DNA of 64,000 nucleotides from Albugo candida (lineage: Eukaryota > Oomycota > Peronosporomycetes > Albuginales). The translations under genes and the position numbers were made by a program. Numbering within the stretch: position 1 is the stretch's first letter; each line of letters starts with the position of its first letter. Shown here piece by piece: positions 48,228 through 58,479 of this stretch. Under the pieces are notes generated by a model that saw only the letters and a program-made list of their open reading frames with translations, was not told the DNA's origin and searched no databases. Location: contig JBDOQK010000064.1 in the NCBI GenBank assembly GCA_040437565.1, forward strand, positions 124,001 through 188,000, read 5' to 3'.

Positions 48228-48545
48228 ATGCATTTCTTTATCGTTTATCTATCGTGCGCCATCTTTCGTGCAATGGCACTTCCTCCCACAAGCGTCCAGC
48301 CCCGAGGGTTCAATTCGAGTGATACAAGTCCCGTGAGTATCAATGAGTCAAATTCAAATCAATCAGTCACTCCAGCAACTGCGACCGTATCCATCATAAA
48401 ACAGAACGAGTTTAACATTACAAAGAGCCGATTGATTGTCGGCAGTATCTCAGACATGTACAAGCAACTGCCAATGCAACTCATGAGAGGGACCACACAA
48501 CTCTTGGATTTCTTATGGTCCTCAAAAGTGTCTGGTAAAGATTGA
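48228..48545 (+). CDS. Small secreted protein, Ser/Thr/Asn-rich
   Basis: 105 residues from ATG 48228; the upstream ATG at 48198 would put charged residues before the hydrophobic core. MHFFIVYLSCAIFRAMA is a clear signal peptide, with cleavage likely before LPPTS. The mature part begins with a Ser/Thr/Asn-rich stretch holding several N-glycosylation sequons (NSS, NES, NQS, NIT) and ends in a helical segment (DMYKQLPMQLMRGTTQLLDFL). No Cys in the mature chain. No RxLR or CHxC motif. Candidate apoplastic or host-delivered effector; no homologue recognised. Confidence 0.6.
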   Translation: MHFFIVYLSCAIFRAMALPPTSVQPRGFNSSDTSPVSINESNSNQSVTPATATVSIIKQNEFNITKSRLIVGSISDMYKQLPMQLMRGTTQLLDFLWSSKVSGKD

Positions 48546-48619
48546 GGCCATTGCCAGTTTGAGTTCTATAATAGTAATATCATTGTCTTGATTGGCCATT
48601 GATTTCGTTTGCATCACTT

Positions 48620-49471
48620 TCACATGACAATGCATTTACTGTCTCCTCGATCTTGCTTTTTACTCGCATGTACCCTCCCAGCAATTCTGTGAGTGCTGGA
48701 CTCATGGTCAAGTCGAGTCGATGCATTTGGAAATACTGCATTACAGTGACGACACACGTTTCCGCCTATCTCACGCGATGCAGCTTCCGAGTGTCTACGT
48801 CCGTTATTCACTTCATTACTTCGTTCCGTCGCTTTTGCGCCCGTCAGTGTTGAGGATCGATCGATTTCTGGGTGTTTTGAGTTTACATGCGCTATTAATT
48901 GAGATACATAAGCAAAAGACTTTTCACAAATTGGACACTTTTCTTCCGTTTTGACACTTGTTCGCAACACAGAATTTATGGTCTCTTTGGACTGCTGAAT
49001 GATTGTGCTGGCGGTAAAGTTTGTTTGCTTTTTGGAAGTAAATCGAACATTCCGGTTTTGTGGTTTCCTACAAAGGTGATCATTAGGGAACCGATGTGCC
49101 AGACAAACGATCTGAGAGCACGTTGTGCACTCAAATCGGTTGGATGGTCCAATCACAGTTCGACACTGCAACGCGGCACATCGAACTTTCTTTTTTTTTG
49201 ATAGACGGTCTCCCGAGATCGCCACACAATCGCCACACAAAGTATGAGCATTCCAAACTTGGTCAATGTCCTGATCAGGGGTCCAGTCAATCAACTTTTT
49301 GCAAATGGGACATTCGAACACGCGCTGATCGTTTTGTTGAACGGATGTACACGAATGAGACGTATACGAACGATGATCGAGACAAAAAACGGAATGACAA
49401 CAGTCACATTCAAACGGTAAGAAGTCGATTTGGCTACAATGAGTAACGGAGCAATGTTTTCCGACGTCCAT
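48620..49471 (-). CDS. AN1-type zinc-finger protein with C2H2 fingers and CaaX end
   Basis: 283 residues from ATG 49471; the frame extends upstream but the AN1 family starts at MDVGKHC. AN1 fingers lie at about 7-45 (CDCCHSVFCLDHR, HSC) and 98-134 (FECTTCSQIVCLAHR, DHLC), as in ZFAND2/AIRAP, which help the proteasome under proteotoxic stress and bind ubiquitin or p97-linked complexes. Two C2H2 fingers follow (179-200, CPICEKSF...H-HVNSKH; 240-261). The protein ends DSKCIVM: a CaaX box with Met, expected to be farnesylated, like the prenylated ZFAND2B. The C2H2 pair in place of ubiquitin-interacting motifs is unusual. Same strand as the NF-YB gene, 192 bp downstream of its stop. Confidence 0.85.
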   Translation of the reverse strand: MDVGKHCSVTHCSQIDFLPFECDCCHSVFCLDHRSYTSHSCTSVQQNDQRVFECPICKKLIDWTPDQDIDQVWNAHTLCGDCVAISGDRLSKKKKVRCAALQCRTVIGPSNRFECTTCSQIVCLAHRFPNDHLCRKPQNRNVRFTSKKQTNFTASTIIQQSKETINSVLRTSVKTEEKCPICEKSFAYVSQLIAHVNSKHPEIDRSSTLTGAKATERSNEVNNGRRHSEAASREIGGNVCRHCNAVFPNASTRLDHESSTHRIAGRVHASKKQDRGDSKCIVM

Positions 49472-49663
49472 AGCGGGCCGTGTTTTGTGTGATGCAACCT
49501 TATATGTGGTAATTTTTACTGTGTAGTCATACACAAGTATAGTACTGGCACTACTAGTAGCCAGAATCCACGATACTGATGCAGCCACAAAAGGGATCAA
49601 ACTTCTATGTGAGCCCATAATTAGCGTAACAATTCTTACAGAATGCACATTTACACATTTTTT

Positions 49664-51679
49664 TCATCGAGAAGTATCGTTTGTTGAAGATGATTGGACA
49701 AAATTCTTCTGTATCCCTGTCGGCATAACGCGCGGCTGCTCTTTACTACTTTCGTCATTCCGATCGATTGGAGTGTTCTGATGGAGCGAATGACCATTTG
49801 TATTTGCGTATATTGTGGGGATACTTTGGTATTGTCCGTGAAAGTTATTGATCAGATCCTGCTGGTTCTTATAAATCGATGATAAGCTGATGGGATTCGT
49901 GGCCATGTATCCTGGTCGAATCGGCGGGTGAGGAGGCGCTGAAAGACCATTCTGATGGGGTATCTGCTGTGCTTGTAGAATATCTTTTTCTCTCTTCAGT
50001 TGAATTTTACGTTCTAGCTTTTTCCGTGACACATCATCCTGATGTTGCTTGAGCTTCTCATTCAATACGCTCAACACGTTTGCATAGCTCGTGAATCCCA
50101 AGTTTTTCATTCCATCGATCACGTCAGCCCCATTTATATTTACTCGGAGCTTATTCATCGCTGCATGTCCGGCTGCTTCACTTGTCAAGTAGAGGATGAA
50201 CTCTGTGACACATTCTTGCATCAGAGTAACAGCATCTGCATCAAAGTTGATTGATGATGTCTCCGTACAAGTTTTTAGCTTCTTTCTTGAGGGAGGGTTG
50301 TGTTCCTGTGTGTCATTTCTCGCGCCGGTGAGATCAAAGGCTCTTCGCATAATTTTGCTGATTGACTTTATTGGAAAATAAAACCGATCTTCTGCTTCTA
50401 CAGCGTACTTGCAGCTGCGAGACGACAGATCAACATCGTATAATTTTTCCATGTTTGGTGTTGATATACCGACAGTCGCAACGTTTCGATCCGGATGATG
50501 CTGATTCGGATACAAATTAGATGATGGTTTCCAGGTCGATAATGCTGTATTAGCGCTTTTCGATTTCTTGGGTTCCTCCTGTACATCACTTCTGATTGCT
50601 AAATGATGCGGCTTTTGCTGAAGAACAGGCGCATTTGGTTGTTGTGATAAGCTTTGATTCTGTTTTTTTGCAAGTTGCTGATTGATCTGCGTATTCTCTA
50701 TTGGCAGATCTCTTGTGATCAGATTCAGTGCCGATTTCGGAGCTGCCGTATTTGTGCAATCACTCAGCAATTTCGACTTGAGAGCTTCAAATGCGTGTCG
50801 TTTCGCCTCATTCAGATAAGTTAGAGACTGATTCAGCGGTTCCTTCCCAACTTTCGGGTCTATGTTTGCATGTCCAGCATGTTGCAAAATCAGGTATTTG
50901 AGTCTCCCCATCGCGTGTTCCCATTTAACATTCAACTCCTTGGACGAAATCTCACTGAAAATCTTCTGTTTCGTATGTAATAGCAGTTGAAATTCTCGCA
51001 GAGCCAGCTTGATTAGCGCGATATCAGAAGAGCGTTTGGACCAAATTGACATTCGATTGATTGCTTCATTCATATCCTCTCGTGTGCGCGCTAAAGCGAG
51101 TTGACAGCATACATGCGCTAAACTTTCGATTTCATTTTTTGAGTTGGGAAATTGAGTCAATAATTTCCACGATTTTGAAGCCTCCGAATCGAGTACCTGC
51201 TGAACCCGCACTTGCTTAGATTCCGATTGAAGTGCTTCTGATCGAAGCTTTGTATGACCATTCTCTTCTTGACACGTTTCATTCTTCAAGATTTGTGCTT
51301 TTTGAGCTGTGGTAGAAGTAATCCCGTGCTCGATGTTGGTAGCTCTCTTCTGGTCAATAGATGGGCTTCTTGTAGCAGCCTTTGAGAACCCAACTCGTGA
51401 ATCTTGATTTGAAATATGATTTTCATTGGATTGAGCATCAGAAATACCATCTGAATGGACCGATATGGACGGAGAAAAGGAGATTTGATGGGTATGGGAG
51501 GGCGAAGCTGAACCGCGATTGCATCTTTTTATGGGGTTGAAGGGTGTATTTGGTCTATCTACAGCATCAAGCAACACAGGTTGTATCGACGCATCGTTAT
51601 TGCTACTCTCTTCAAGCATGGAAGCGCGCGTATCGGTGCCATTTGTATCTTCGTTTTCCCTCCTTTTCTCTTTATCCAT
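49664..51679 (-). CDS. NF-YB (HAP3) histone-fold protein with extended N-terminus
   Basis: 671 residues from ATG 51679 (MDKEKRRENED); an upstream ATG at 51757 would add 26 residues. The histone fold is at about 433-547: FPIKSISKIMRRA (helix 1), ADAVTLMQECVTEFILYLTSEA (helix 2, the NF-YB hallmark), RVNINGADVIDGMKNLGF (loop and helix 3). NF-YB pairs with NF-YC and, with NF-YA, binds CCAAT boxes. Between helices 1 and 2, where NF-YB has about a dozen residues, this protein has about 35, including the basic SRKKLK. The N-terminal 430 residues are polar and Gln/Ser-rich with helical stretches; the C-terminus is Gln/Pro-rich. Nuclear transcription factor. Confidence 0.8.
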   Translation of the reverse strand: MDKEKRRENEDTNGTDTRASMLEESSNNDASIQPVLLDAVDRPNTPFNPIKRCNRGSASPSHTHQISFSPSISVHSDGISDAQSNENHISNQDSRVGFSKAATRSPSIDQKRATNIEHGITSTTAQKAQILKNETCQEENGHTKLRSEALQSESKQVRVQQVLDSEASKSWKLLTQFPNSKNEIESLAHVCCQLALARTREDMNEAINRMSIWSKRSSDIALIKLALREFQLLLHTKQKIFSEISSKELNVKWEHAMGRLKYLILQHAGHANIDPKVGKEPLNQSLTYLNEAKRHAFEALKSKLLSDCTNTAAPKSALNLITRDLPIENTQINQQLAKKQNQSLSQQPNAPVLQQKPHHLAIRSDVQEEPKKSKSANTALSTWKPSSNLYPNQHHPDRNVATVGISTPNMEKLYDVDLSSRSCKYAVEAEDRFYFPIKSISKIMRRAFDLTGARNDTQEHNPPSRKKLKTCTETSSINFDADAVTLMQECVTEFILYLTSEAAGHAAMNKLRVNINGADVIDGMKNLGFTSYANVLSVLNEKLKQHQDDVSRKKLERKIQLKREKDILQAQQIPHQNGLSAPPHPPIRPGYMATNPISLSSIYKNQQDLINNFHGQYQSIPTIYANTNGHSLHQNTPIDRNDESSKEQPRVMPTGIQKNFVQSSSTNDTSR

Positions 51680-51859
51680 TGCAATGATTGCAGCGATGTA
51701 CCGTACCCAGCATATTAGAAGAGAATGCAGCTTGCCATTCGACAAACGCTCTGGCAAATTTCTAGCAAGTAAATATAGCTATTCTGATTGATTGATATTC
51801 TTAGCTCGGTTTCTGACTGGTTGAAATCCTAAAAAACACATGCTACCTTCCTGCATCGT

Positions 51860-52963
51860 TTATTTCCGATGGCGCTTCGAGTGACGCAGATACGAGTGAT
51901 GATGATATGTGTGCGCAGTATGATGAAAGTGAGTATCATGTGGATGCACTTGATACGGATCGGTGAGGTTACTTCTTTCTTCATCGACGGGTTTCAAAGC
52001 GTATAACGCATTATCAGTGTTGTAGTCGGCGGAAAGCATGTTATGTGGCCGTTTTTGCTTTGATTTGATGGTGACAGAGCAGCTCTTTTCTTCTTCTCGC
52101 TCAGAACTAGAGCTTCTACGATTTACAAAGCTTGTTCTCTTCTTTTCCTTTGCTTTTACCGCCGTGGTGCAAGACGTTACATCCACGCTTTGAAGTAACT
52201 CGTCGCTCTTTGAAGACCGTGCTTTATCATTATTCACGTCTGATTCTGTAAAGAGAGCATCGCTGTTCTCTATGCGTATAGAGTCCATATCCACAGAAGA
52301 TAAATTCAATACTGAACTCACTTTTTGCCTTTTTGCTGCAACTGAGTCGCCCATAATGTCGTTGCAAGCATTCACCATCTCATTTTGACAATGTTCCTTT
52401 CCATCAAAGTAGGATTCTTCTCTTCTTTCCTCCATTTTCCTCTTTTTAGAAAGTAATTCAGCTGAATGACAATTGTCGTACATCGTGGTCGTAGCTTCCT
52501 CGCTCCATCTTTTGTCCTTTTCTTGAGTCGTTGAAATCGAAACACTTCCAATTCTTTGACATAAAGTCATTGGAGATTGTAAATTTTCCTTTTTTTGCGT
52601 CTCTACTTCGCAACCATTTTTTGTATGGGGATCTACTTTCTTAATGTCATGACGAGACTGCATCTTACGAGTCAATTCCAATATCGCTTCCAGTGCATCC
52701 AGACCTTGTTTCCTCAATTGAGCAATTTCTTGCTTTACAATTAACGCGCGGCTCGCATCGTCTCGAGTCATTTGAAATTTAGCCATCACCCGTTCCACTT
52801 CCTGCGGTGACGGTTGAGATATAGAGCCAACAATACGATGTAGTAGTTGTCGAACTGCTACATCACGTTCTATTCCTTCTTGTAATAAAACTTCGAATTC
52901 CTTCTTCACAATCTCACGAAACGTGGCTTGTGCTGACATAACTTTACTGCTCTGCATCTTCAA
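51860..52963 (-). CDS. Nuclear-looking orphan protein
   Basis: 367 residues. Residues about 10-105 form a predicted helical domain (REIVKKEFEVLLQEGIERDV, VERVMAKFQMTRDDASRAL) that looks like a pair of UBA-like or three-helix repeats, but I cannot name the family. The rest is polar with several basic clusters (SKKRKMEERR, AKRQK, KAKEKKR) suggesting nuclear import. It ends in a striking His-rich tail (HFHHTAHTYHHHSYLRH). Upstream of the NF-YB gene on the same strand. Function unknown. Confidence 0.65.
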   Translation of the reverse strand: MKMQSSKVMSAQATFREIVKKEFEVLLQEGIERDVAVRQLLHRIVGSISQPSPQEVERVMAKFQMTRDDASRALIVKQEIAQLRKQGLDALEAILELTRKMQSRHDIKKVDPHTKNGCEVETQKKENLQSPMTLCQRIGSVSISTTQEKDKRWSEEATTTMYDNCHSAELLSKKRKMEERREESYFDGKEHCQNEMVNACNDIMGDSVAAKRQKVSSVLNLSSVDMDSIRIENSDALFTESDVNNDKARSSKSDELLQSVDVTSCTTAVKAKEKKRTSFVNRRSSSSEREEEKSCSVTIKSKQKRPHNMLSADYNTDNALYALKPVDEERSNLTDPYQVHPHDTHFHHTAHTYHHHSYLRHSKRHRK

Positions 52964-53342
52964 ATTATAACTTTAAAATGCGTGATATCCAAAAATCTCG
53001 CAAGCTTTTCTGATCTTCTAATACCGTAATTTGACAAATAATCCGATGACGATTGAAGAGTAGAGTGAATTTCGGTCCGTTTTCGTATAACAAATGTCGC
53101 AACTTCTTCGGGTACGTGTTTCTGGAAGTGACAATAAAAGACTTTACTCTCTTCTCTGATGAATGCTGTAAATATAAATCAATTTACAGCAGGTGGATGC
53201 TCCAGTTGCGGAATCTTTGCTTCGATAAAGAGGCTTTCTTCGAATACTAAAACGTTTTTACAATTATTTTGTTGAACGCGGTAACACGACATAAGATAGG
53301 GTGTTTAGTCCACACTACATTCATCAAATATCCTAGCTTTAT

Positions 53343-53488
53343 GTATGCAGCACAAATGTGTCAAGNNNNNNNNNNNNNNNNNNNNNNNNNNNNNNNNNNN
53401 NNNNNNNNNNNNNNNNNNNNNNNNNNNNNNNNNNNNNNNNNNNNNNNNNNNNNNNNNNNNNNNNNGTATGCAGCACAAATGTGTCAAG
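53343..53488. repeat. Assembly gap 53366-53465 with 23-bp overlapping flanks
   Basis: 53343-53365 equals 53466-53488, upstream of the centrin start. Confidence 0.88.
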
Positions 53489-53539
53489 GTGATCTTCTAG
53501 ACGACCAGAGCCCTTTGAAGCAGACTTCCTATAATAAGA

Positions 53540-54104
53540 ATGGTGAATCGTGCAGGTTTGAATTCCCAACAGCCTGAAAAGAAAGTATACGAACGACCAG
53601 GAATCACGCAAGATGAAATTGAAGAGATCCGAGAAGCATTCAATCTTTTCGACACGGACGGAAGCGGTACCATAGATCCGAAAGAACTAAAATCCGCCAT
53701 GCAATCGCTGGGATTTGAAGCAAAAAATCAGATTATTTATCAGATGGTTGCAGATATTGATAAAGATGGCTCAGGCAATATCGATTTTGATGAGTTTCTG
53801 GATATGATGACTGCGAAAATGGTAAGAGAAAGACCATCGGAATAGTGCTCAGATTGATGAGACAGTGTTATTTCAGAGTGACAAAAACACACGAGAAGAT
53901 ATACAAAAAGTTTTCACGCTGTTCGATGATGATCAAACTGGGAAAATTACATTGCGGAACTTGAAGCGTGTCGCAAGAGAACTTGGAGAAACAATGTCGG
54001 ATGCGGAATTACTGGAAATGATTGAACGCGCAGATACTGATCAAGATGGGGAAATTAAGCCCGATGAGTTTTATGCTATCATGACAAGACAAACATTCAC
54101 ATGA
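53540..54104 (+). CDS. Centrin, 2 exons
   Basis: Exons 53540-53821 and 53877-54104, with a 55-bp GT-AG intron, give 169 residues, the usual centrin size. Four EF hands: loop 1 [12 protein letters not shown] and loop 2 [12 protein letters not shown] are canonical. Loop 3 [12 protein letters not shown] lacks the final acidic residue, as in other centrins. Loop 4 [12 protein letters not shown] is canonical. The basic N-terminus is short. Centrins bind calcium at basal bodies and centrosomes and also in nuclear export and DNA repair complexes; an oomycete needs one for zoospore flagella. Confidence 0.95.
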
Positions 54105-56114
54105 GTGCTAGAAACATGATCTATGACGACACAGTGTCGATACAGATAACCTCAGATAATGTGCATATAATCAAGTACTAGTACAGGACTATGTAATTGT
54201 GAAATATCAGTTATCAATCACAAGGAGTACATATCAATGCAGAAAAGTTTCGCTCACTATGATGTTCAATCAACGCGGCTGCGGTAGTACCCGATTTGAA
54301 CACGTACGAAACAACAAGAGCCGCAGCTCTATGCAGATGATTATTTCGCACGCTAAATTCGTCCTAGATTCGATCATAACCTCGAGTATGATTTTGATCA
54401 GGTTGACGAGCTCTAAGGAAAGGCGTAGAGGCGCGTTCTAAGCAACTTACCGCGAAGTGATCGAGATTTTTCGAGGAAGATCGTTGGGCGCTACCGCCTA
54501 AAAGACTGTGGACTAGCAAATGACTCAACAATAACTTGTGTAGGGATATAACCTTGCTAAATTCATCCAAGTATAGATTTTGAATGAAGGGATTTCTTCA
54601 ACCCCGCATAAACATTGACGCAGTGCTCGAAGCGCTTAAAACAAATCGTGATAAGTATCTACTTGAGGTGGATAAGTTAAAAGTCAAATCTTCTTCCGTA
54701 TCCTTCCTTTCATTATCGAGATAACACTTTCTGATGTATTGCTCTCATTTGTCTGCTTGAATGCTATATGCCGATTTTGTTCTTGTTTCCTGTCAGGCCC
54801 TCGTATAAAATCATCCGATAATGGTTGAAGATTCGACCATTCAACAGTGGCTTCAAATGTATAAGATACACTACCACGTGTGGATAGATATGAACCTGGC
54901 TTTCCCTCGTATCGCATCCACTTGCAAGCCGTAATGCGAATAATATATCAATACTGCGGAATGTCGATCGTGGCTGTATTGCCAACAAAAGGCTTGGCGA
55001 GGTTCTTGCTTGACAAATCTCAAGTTCATAGTCTTGATTGATTAGAATTGTGTGTGTTAGCCCACCTGACATTCCCGTAGTGATGATCCGACACTTGCAA
55101 ATAAACTTTGTATCAAATCATTGGTACAATGTCACATTCGGCTAGGCACAGAGGCACATCTGGATGCTACAAGCACGTTGATTTGTATCGAGCCCTTACT
55201 GTCATATCAACGTTTTGCAGCTGCNNNNNNNNNNNNNNNNNNNNNNNNNNNNNNNNNNNNNNNNNNNNNNNNNNNNNNNNNNNNNNNNNNNNNNNNNNNN
55301 NNNNNNNNNNNNNNNNNNNNNNNNGTATCGCATCCACTTGCAAGCCGTAATGCGAATAATATATCAATACTGCGGAATGTCGATCGTGGCTGTATTGCCA
55401 ACAAAAGGCTTGGCGAGGTTCTTGCTTGACAAATCTCAAGTTCATAGTCTTGATTGATTAGAATTGTGTGTGTTAGCCCACCTGACATTCCCGTAGTGAT
55501 GATCCGACACTTGCAAATAAACTTTGTATCAAATCATTGGTACAATGTCACATTCGGCTAGGCACAGAGGCACATCTGGATGCTACAAGCACGTTGATTT
55601 GTATCGAGCCCTTACTGTCATATCAACGTTTTGCAGCTGCCGTCGATAACAAGCTCAGAGAGAACGCCTAAGATTAGGATCACACGAGTTGAAGTATTGG
55701 CATTTAGGGGCTGATTGATTAGCATAAGATTTGGAAAAGGACGAACACTGAGTTGACGTGTGCGACGTGGTCATTTTGCGATAGTCTTTTAGCGCCGTAC
55801 TTGATGTCAAAATTGTCCTGAATGGTACCTCATCCGATTGAATAGATCGCTCTGCGACTATAAGACGAGAACGCTACATACGATGTTAATATTAGTTCAA
55901 TTCATATGTAGATGTCCTTGAGTTCACAGGAGTTCAGTCAAACTTTTGCTTCATATCGCAATGTGTGAACGCCAATACTTATTGAGTTACAAGCTTGAAT
56001 TGATGGTATCGACGGAAAACTCCATGTCAGCGATATGAACAACTTGGTATATCTATTCAAGCTTCCGAGCTATTTTTGAAATGACTTACGACCAAAGTCT
56101 ATAATTTTAATAAT
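54105..56114. other. Mostly non-genic stretch
   Basis: Includes the artefactual repeat around gap 55225-55324. A minus-strand frame at about 54684-54944 (GSYLSTRGSVSYTFEATVEW) looks protein-like but overlaps two other open frames, has no clear start and no family, so it is not called. Confidence 0.35.
54909..55640. repeat. Assembly gap 55225-55324 with 316-bp overlapping flanks
   Basis: 54909-55224 equals 55325-55640. Confidence 0.9.
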
Positions 56115-56393
56115 ATGTATCTGATCCAAGTTCTTCAATTTTCGCTGACAATCGTTCTTTTCATTGTCTACATTCTGCATGCTAATGCAACTAAACCGCC
56201 ACAATCTTCACGAATTGCTGATTTCTTATACGAAACTTTCAATCAATCTCATATGAAATGTTGTTCTGTTGAAAGGTTGACTCTCTTAATCTCAATGATT
56301 TTCAGATCCATTTACTACGATACCAACTGCAACCGAATTGTAATGCAGCATGTCCAGCGCCTCTATATCGCATGTATTGACAAAACAGGATGA
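56115..56393 (+). CDS. Small putative secreted peptide
   Basis: 92 residues with a strong hydrophobic start (MYLIQVLQFSLTIVLFIVYI) ending HANA before TKPPQSS, a good signal-peptide cleavage context. The mature part has four Cys (MKCCSVERL, TNCNR, IACIDK). No known domain. It could be an effector candidate or the 5' exon of a longer gene. Confidence 0.45.
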   Translation: MYLIQVLQFSLTIVLFIVYILHANATKPPQSSRIADFLYETFNQSHMKCCSVERLTLLISMIFRSIYYDTNCNRIVMQHVQRLYIACIDKTG

Positions 56394-56583
56394 ACTTCCT
56401 ACACCTATCTATCTATGATTACTGCTAGGATAACCCAGCGCCTTCAAAATACCATTTCTTGTCACAATCACAATCTAACAGTTTCGTCTACTGAGTCATT
56501 ACATCAGTAAAATCACCAAAGCTTCGTGTGTCCTCGATGTCTCACAACCTCACATAGGCAAATTTGAAAAACGAGTTACTTCT

Positions 56584-58479
56584 TTATCCTTTTTGCAGTG
56601 ATTCGCTCTTGTCACTAATCTCTAAGTCTTGGAGCATGTCCGCGTATAGTTTTCCAGTATAGTCTGTTGCAAGCGTTGTCCATATTGAGTCCATTATAGT
56701 CGCGGCTTTCTTGGCTTCCTGCGCTTCGTCATTCTGATTATTGTTGCCCCTAGGAGACGCAAGGATGTTTCTAATAATGTTTCTCCGCTCCGCTTTATAC
56801 TTGATATGTGCCATTGAAGCGGTTCCGGATGTCACATTGCAGATTTGATAGACCTCTTCACAGACAGAACTGACGAATGCTTTCATGGACTCAAGTTCTT
56901 GTTGGGAGTTTTGATTTGAATTTGATCGAGAGACACTATTTCTCGAACATGTTGGATGGTTGATGTGATTACTGTCAGTCCTTGACCGAATATTGGACCA
57001 ATCTAATTTCCGTGAGACAACTTGTTGATTTTTTCGCCTCAAGAACGGCTTTACATTCTGCACTGAAGCAATCTGCTTTGGCTGAGAACGTGTACGTGAC
57101 GACATAACGCTCGATGATTTCGTTTTCTCTTTCTTTCGTGATTTCCTCAAGAGCTTACTTGGCGCTCCAGATGCAAGACCGGGGCTCGAAACTGATTTTT
57201 CTGGCGCAACCTCTATTTGACGATTACAATCCGTCGCTTCTTCACTATCGGATTGAGATTCACCCGATTGAGACGATGGAGGAGAGAATACTTGCATGCG
57301 AGATCGAGCACTTCTTCGACTATCGTTGCGAATGCTCAAATTTGTAGCATTGAAACGCTGTTTTTGCATCGATTTTTCGCATTGTTGAAATTTACAATCG
57401 GTCTGCTGAATACAATTGTCATCTGATGATCCGCTGACTAAAGGCACTACCTCAACCATTCCAATTCCCTGAATGGGATCCCTTACGAGACGTTGGCTCT
57501 CCTCTTCCATCGATATGACTGATAAACCCAGCTGTATCTCACCCTGTAAATCAGTAGGAGAAACGATGTGAAACGAAAACCACCGACAAATTGACTGAGC
57601 TTCTACAACTTCAGCTGTATCAATTGAAATATCAAGTTGCCCGATCAGGTTACTGGAAGCAGACGTAAGATGAGATGGTCGTAGATATAAAGCGACATTG
57701 ATATTTTGTTTCTTTGACTTTGATTGAAATTCATCCAGCCTGAGTTCAATGTTCGAAGAAAGGGTCCACGGTAATTGGTTCCTCATAGCGATTTTGGTCG
57801 TCTCCAATACTTTAGACTCTTTCAGTGAGATGATATTTCCCGCTTCGTCCAGTATCTGTAATCTCAGCTGAAGAGTGATCACGCCATCATCAAAGCAAGA
57901 TGAGGTGATGTTACGTGTCGATAAAACGCTTACATGGAGCTCATGTAAAAAGCATTTCGTGATGCCTCGGTCAAAGGGATTCATGCAGGCTGAAATTTCT
58001 GTGCTTTCAACCACCTTGTAGTTTTCATCTTCATGATCGCACTTGGGTACTTTGTTGACAATTTTTTCAATTGCGTAAGAGGATGGCTGGTGTGAAGAAT
58101 CATAAAAAGAGACGGACGTCGTGTTTGTTGAACGGCAGCAAGCTTTTGCTCGCTTTAAGTACATCTGAACACGACTGGTCATTATGTCTATCCGGTTTTT
58201 TCGATATGGCCTTACGCTCTGACATTTATTCCTATGTGTACACGATGAGAAGAAAAGATCGGATGCTTCCTGGGCCCCCTTTACAGCGTTGTAGAAAAAT
58301 GCTTTTGGGGCCGGTGGTGCTTGTACTACGTCGTTGGAAGCAGCGACGAGTTTTTGCAAGGTATCTGCAAGATCTCTTTCTACTTGATCTGGACCATCTG
58401 AATCGACAAAATCTTTCCAGACTAGGTGCTTGACTTCGGAAAATGTTTCCGAGGTATCGAGTAATGATGAGATCTTCAT
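56584..58479 (-). CDS. C2-like domain protein, otherwise unknown
   Basis: 631 residues. Residues about 185-325 alternate beta strands in a C2-like pattern (HELHVSVLSTRNI, VITLQLRLQILDEAGN, NIELRLDEF, NVALYLRPS, LIGQLDISIDTAEV, GEIQLGLSVISM). The acidic calcium-binding loops are not obvious, so it may be a non-calcium C2 used for protein or membrane contact. The region 390-520 is Ser/Arg/Lys-rich and disordered, and the last 110 residues are helical (ELESMKAFVSSVCEEVYQI). C2 domains of this loose type occur in centrosomal and ciliary proteins, but no assignment is justified. Confidence 0.6.
   Translation of the reverse strand: MKISSLLDTSETFSEVKHLVWKDFVDSDGPDQVERDLADTLQKLVAASNDVVQAPPAPKAFFYNAVKGAQEASDLFFSSCTHRNKCQSVRPYRKNRIDIMTSRVQMYLKRAKACCRSTNTTSVSFYDSSHQPSSYAIEKIVNKVPKCDHEDENYKVVESTEISACMNPFDRGITKCFLHELHVSVLSTRNITSSCFDDGVITLQLRLQILDEAGNIISLKESKVLETTKIAMRNQLPWTLSSNIELRLDEFQSKSKKQNINVALYLRPSHLTSASSNLIGQLDISIDTAEVVEAQSICRWFSFHIVSPTDLQGEIQLGLSVISMEEESQRLVRDPIQGIGMVEVVPLVSGSSDDNCIQQTDCKFQQCEKSMQKQRFNATNLSIRNDSRRSARSRMQVFSPPSSQSGESQSDSEEATDCNRQIEVAPEKSVSSPGLASGAPSKLLRKSRKKEKTKSSSVMSSRTRSQPKQIASVQNVKPFLRRKNQQVVSRKLDWSNIRSRTDSNHINHPTCSRNSVSRSNSNQNSQQELESMKAFVSSVCEEVYQICNVTSGTASMAHIKYKAERRNIIRNILASPRGNNNQNDEAQEAKKAATIMDSIWTTLATDYTGKLYADMLQDLEISDKSESLQKG

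Noticed and set aside
54684-55072. Overlapping minus-strand frames of 77 and 102 codons
   Set aside because: Several frames are open at once, partly repeated by the assembly overlap, and none has a recognisable domain or clear start.
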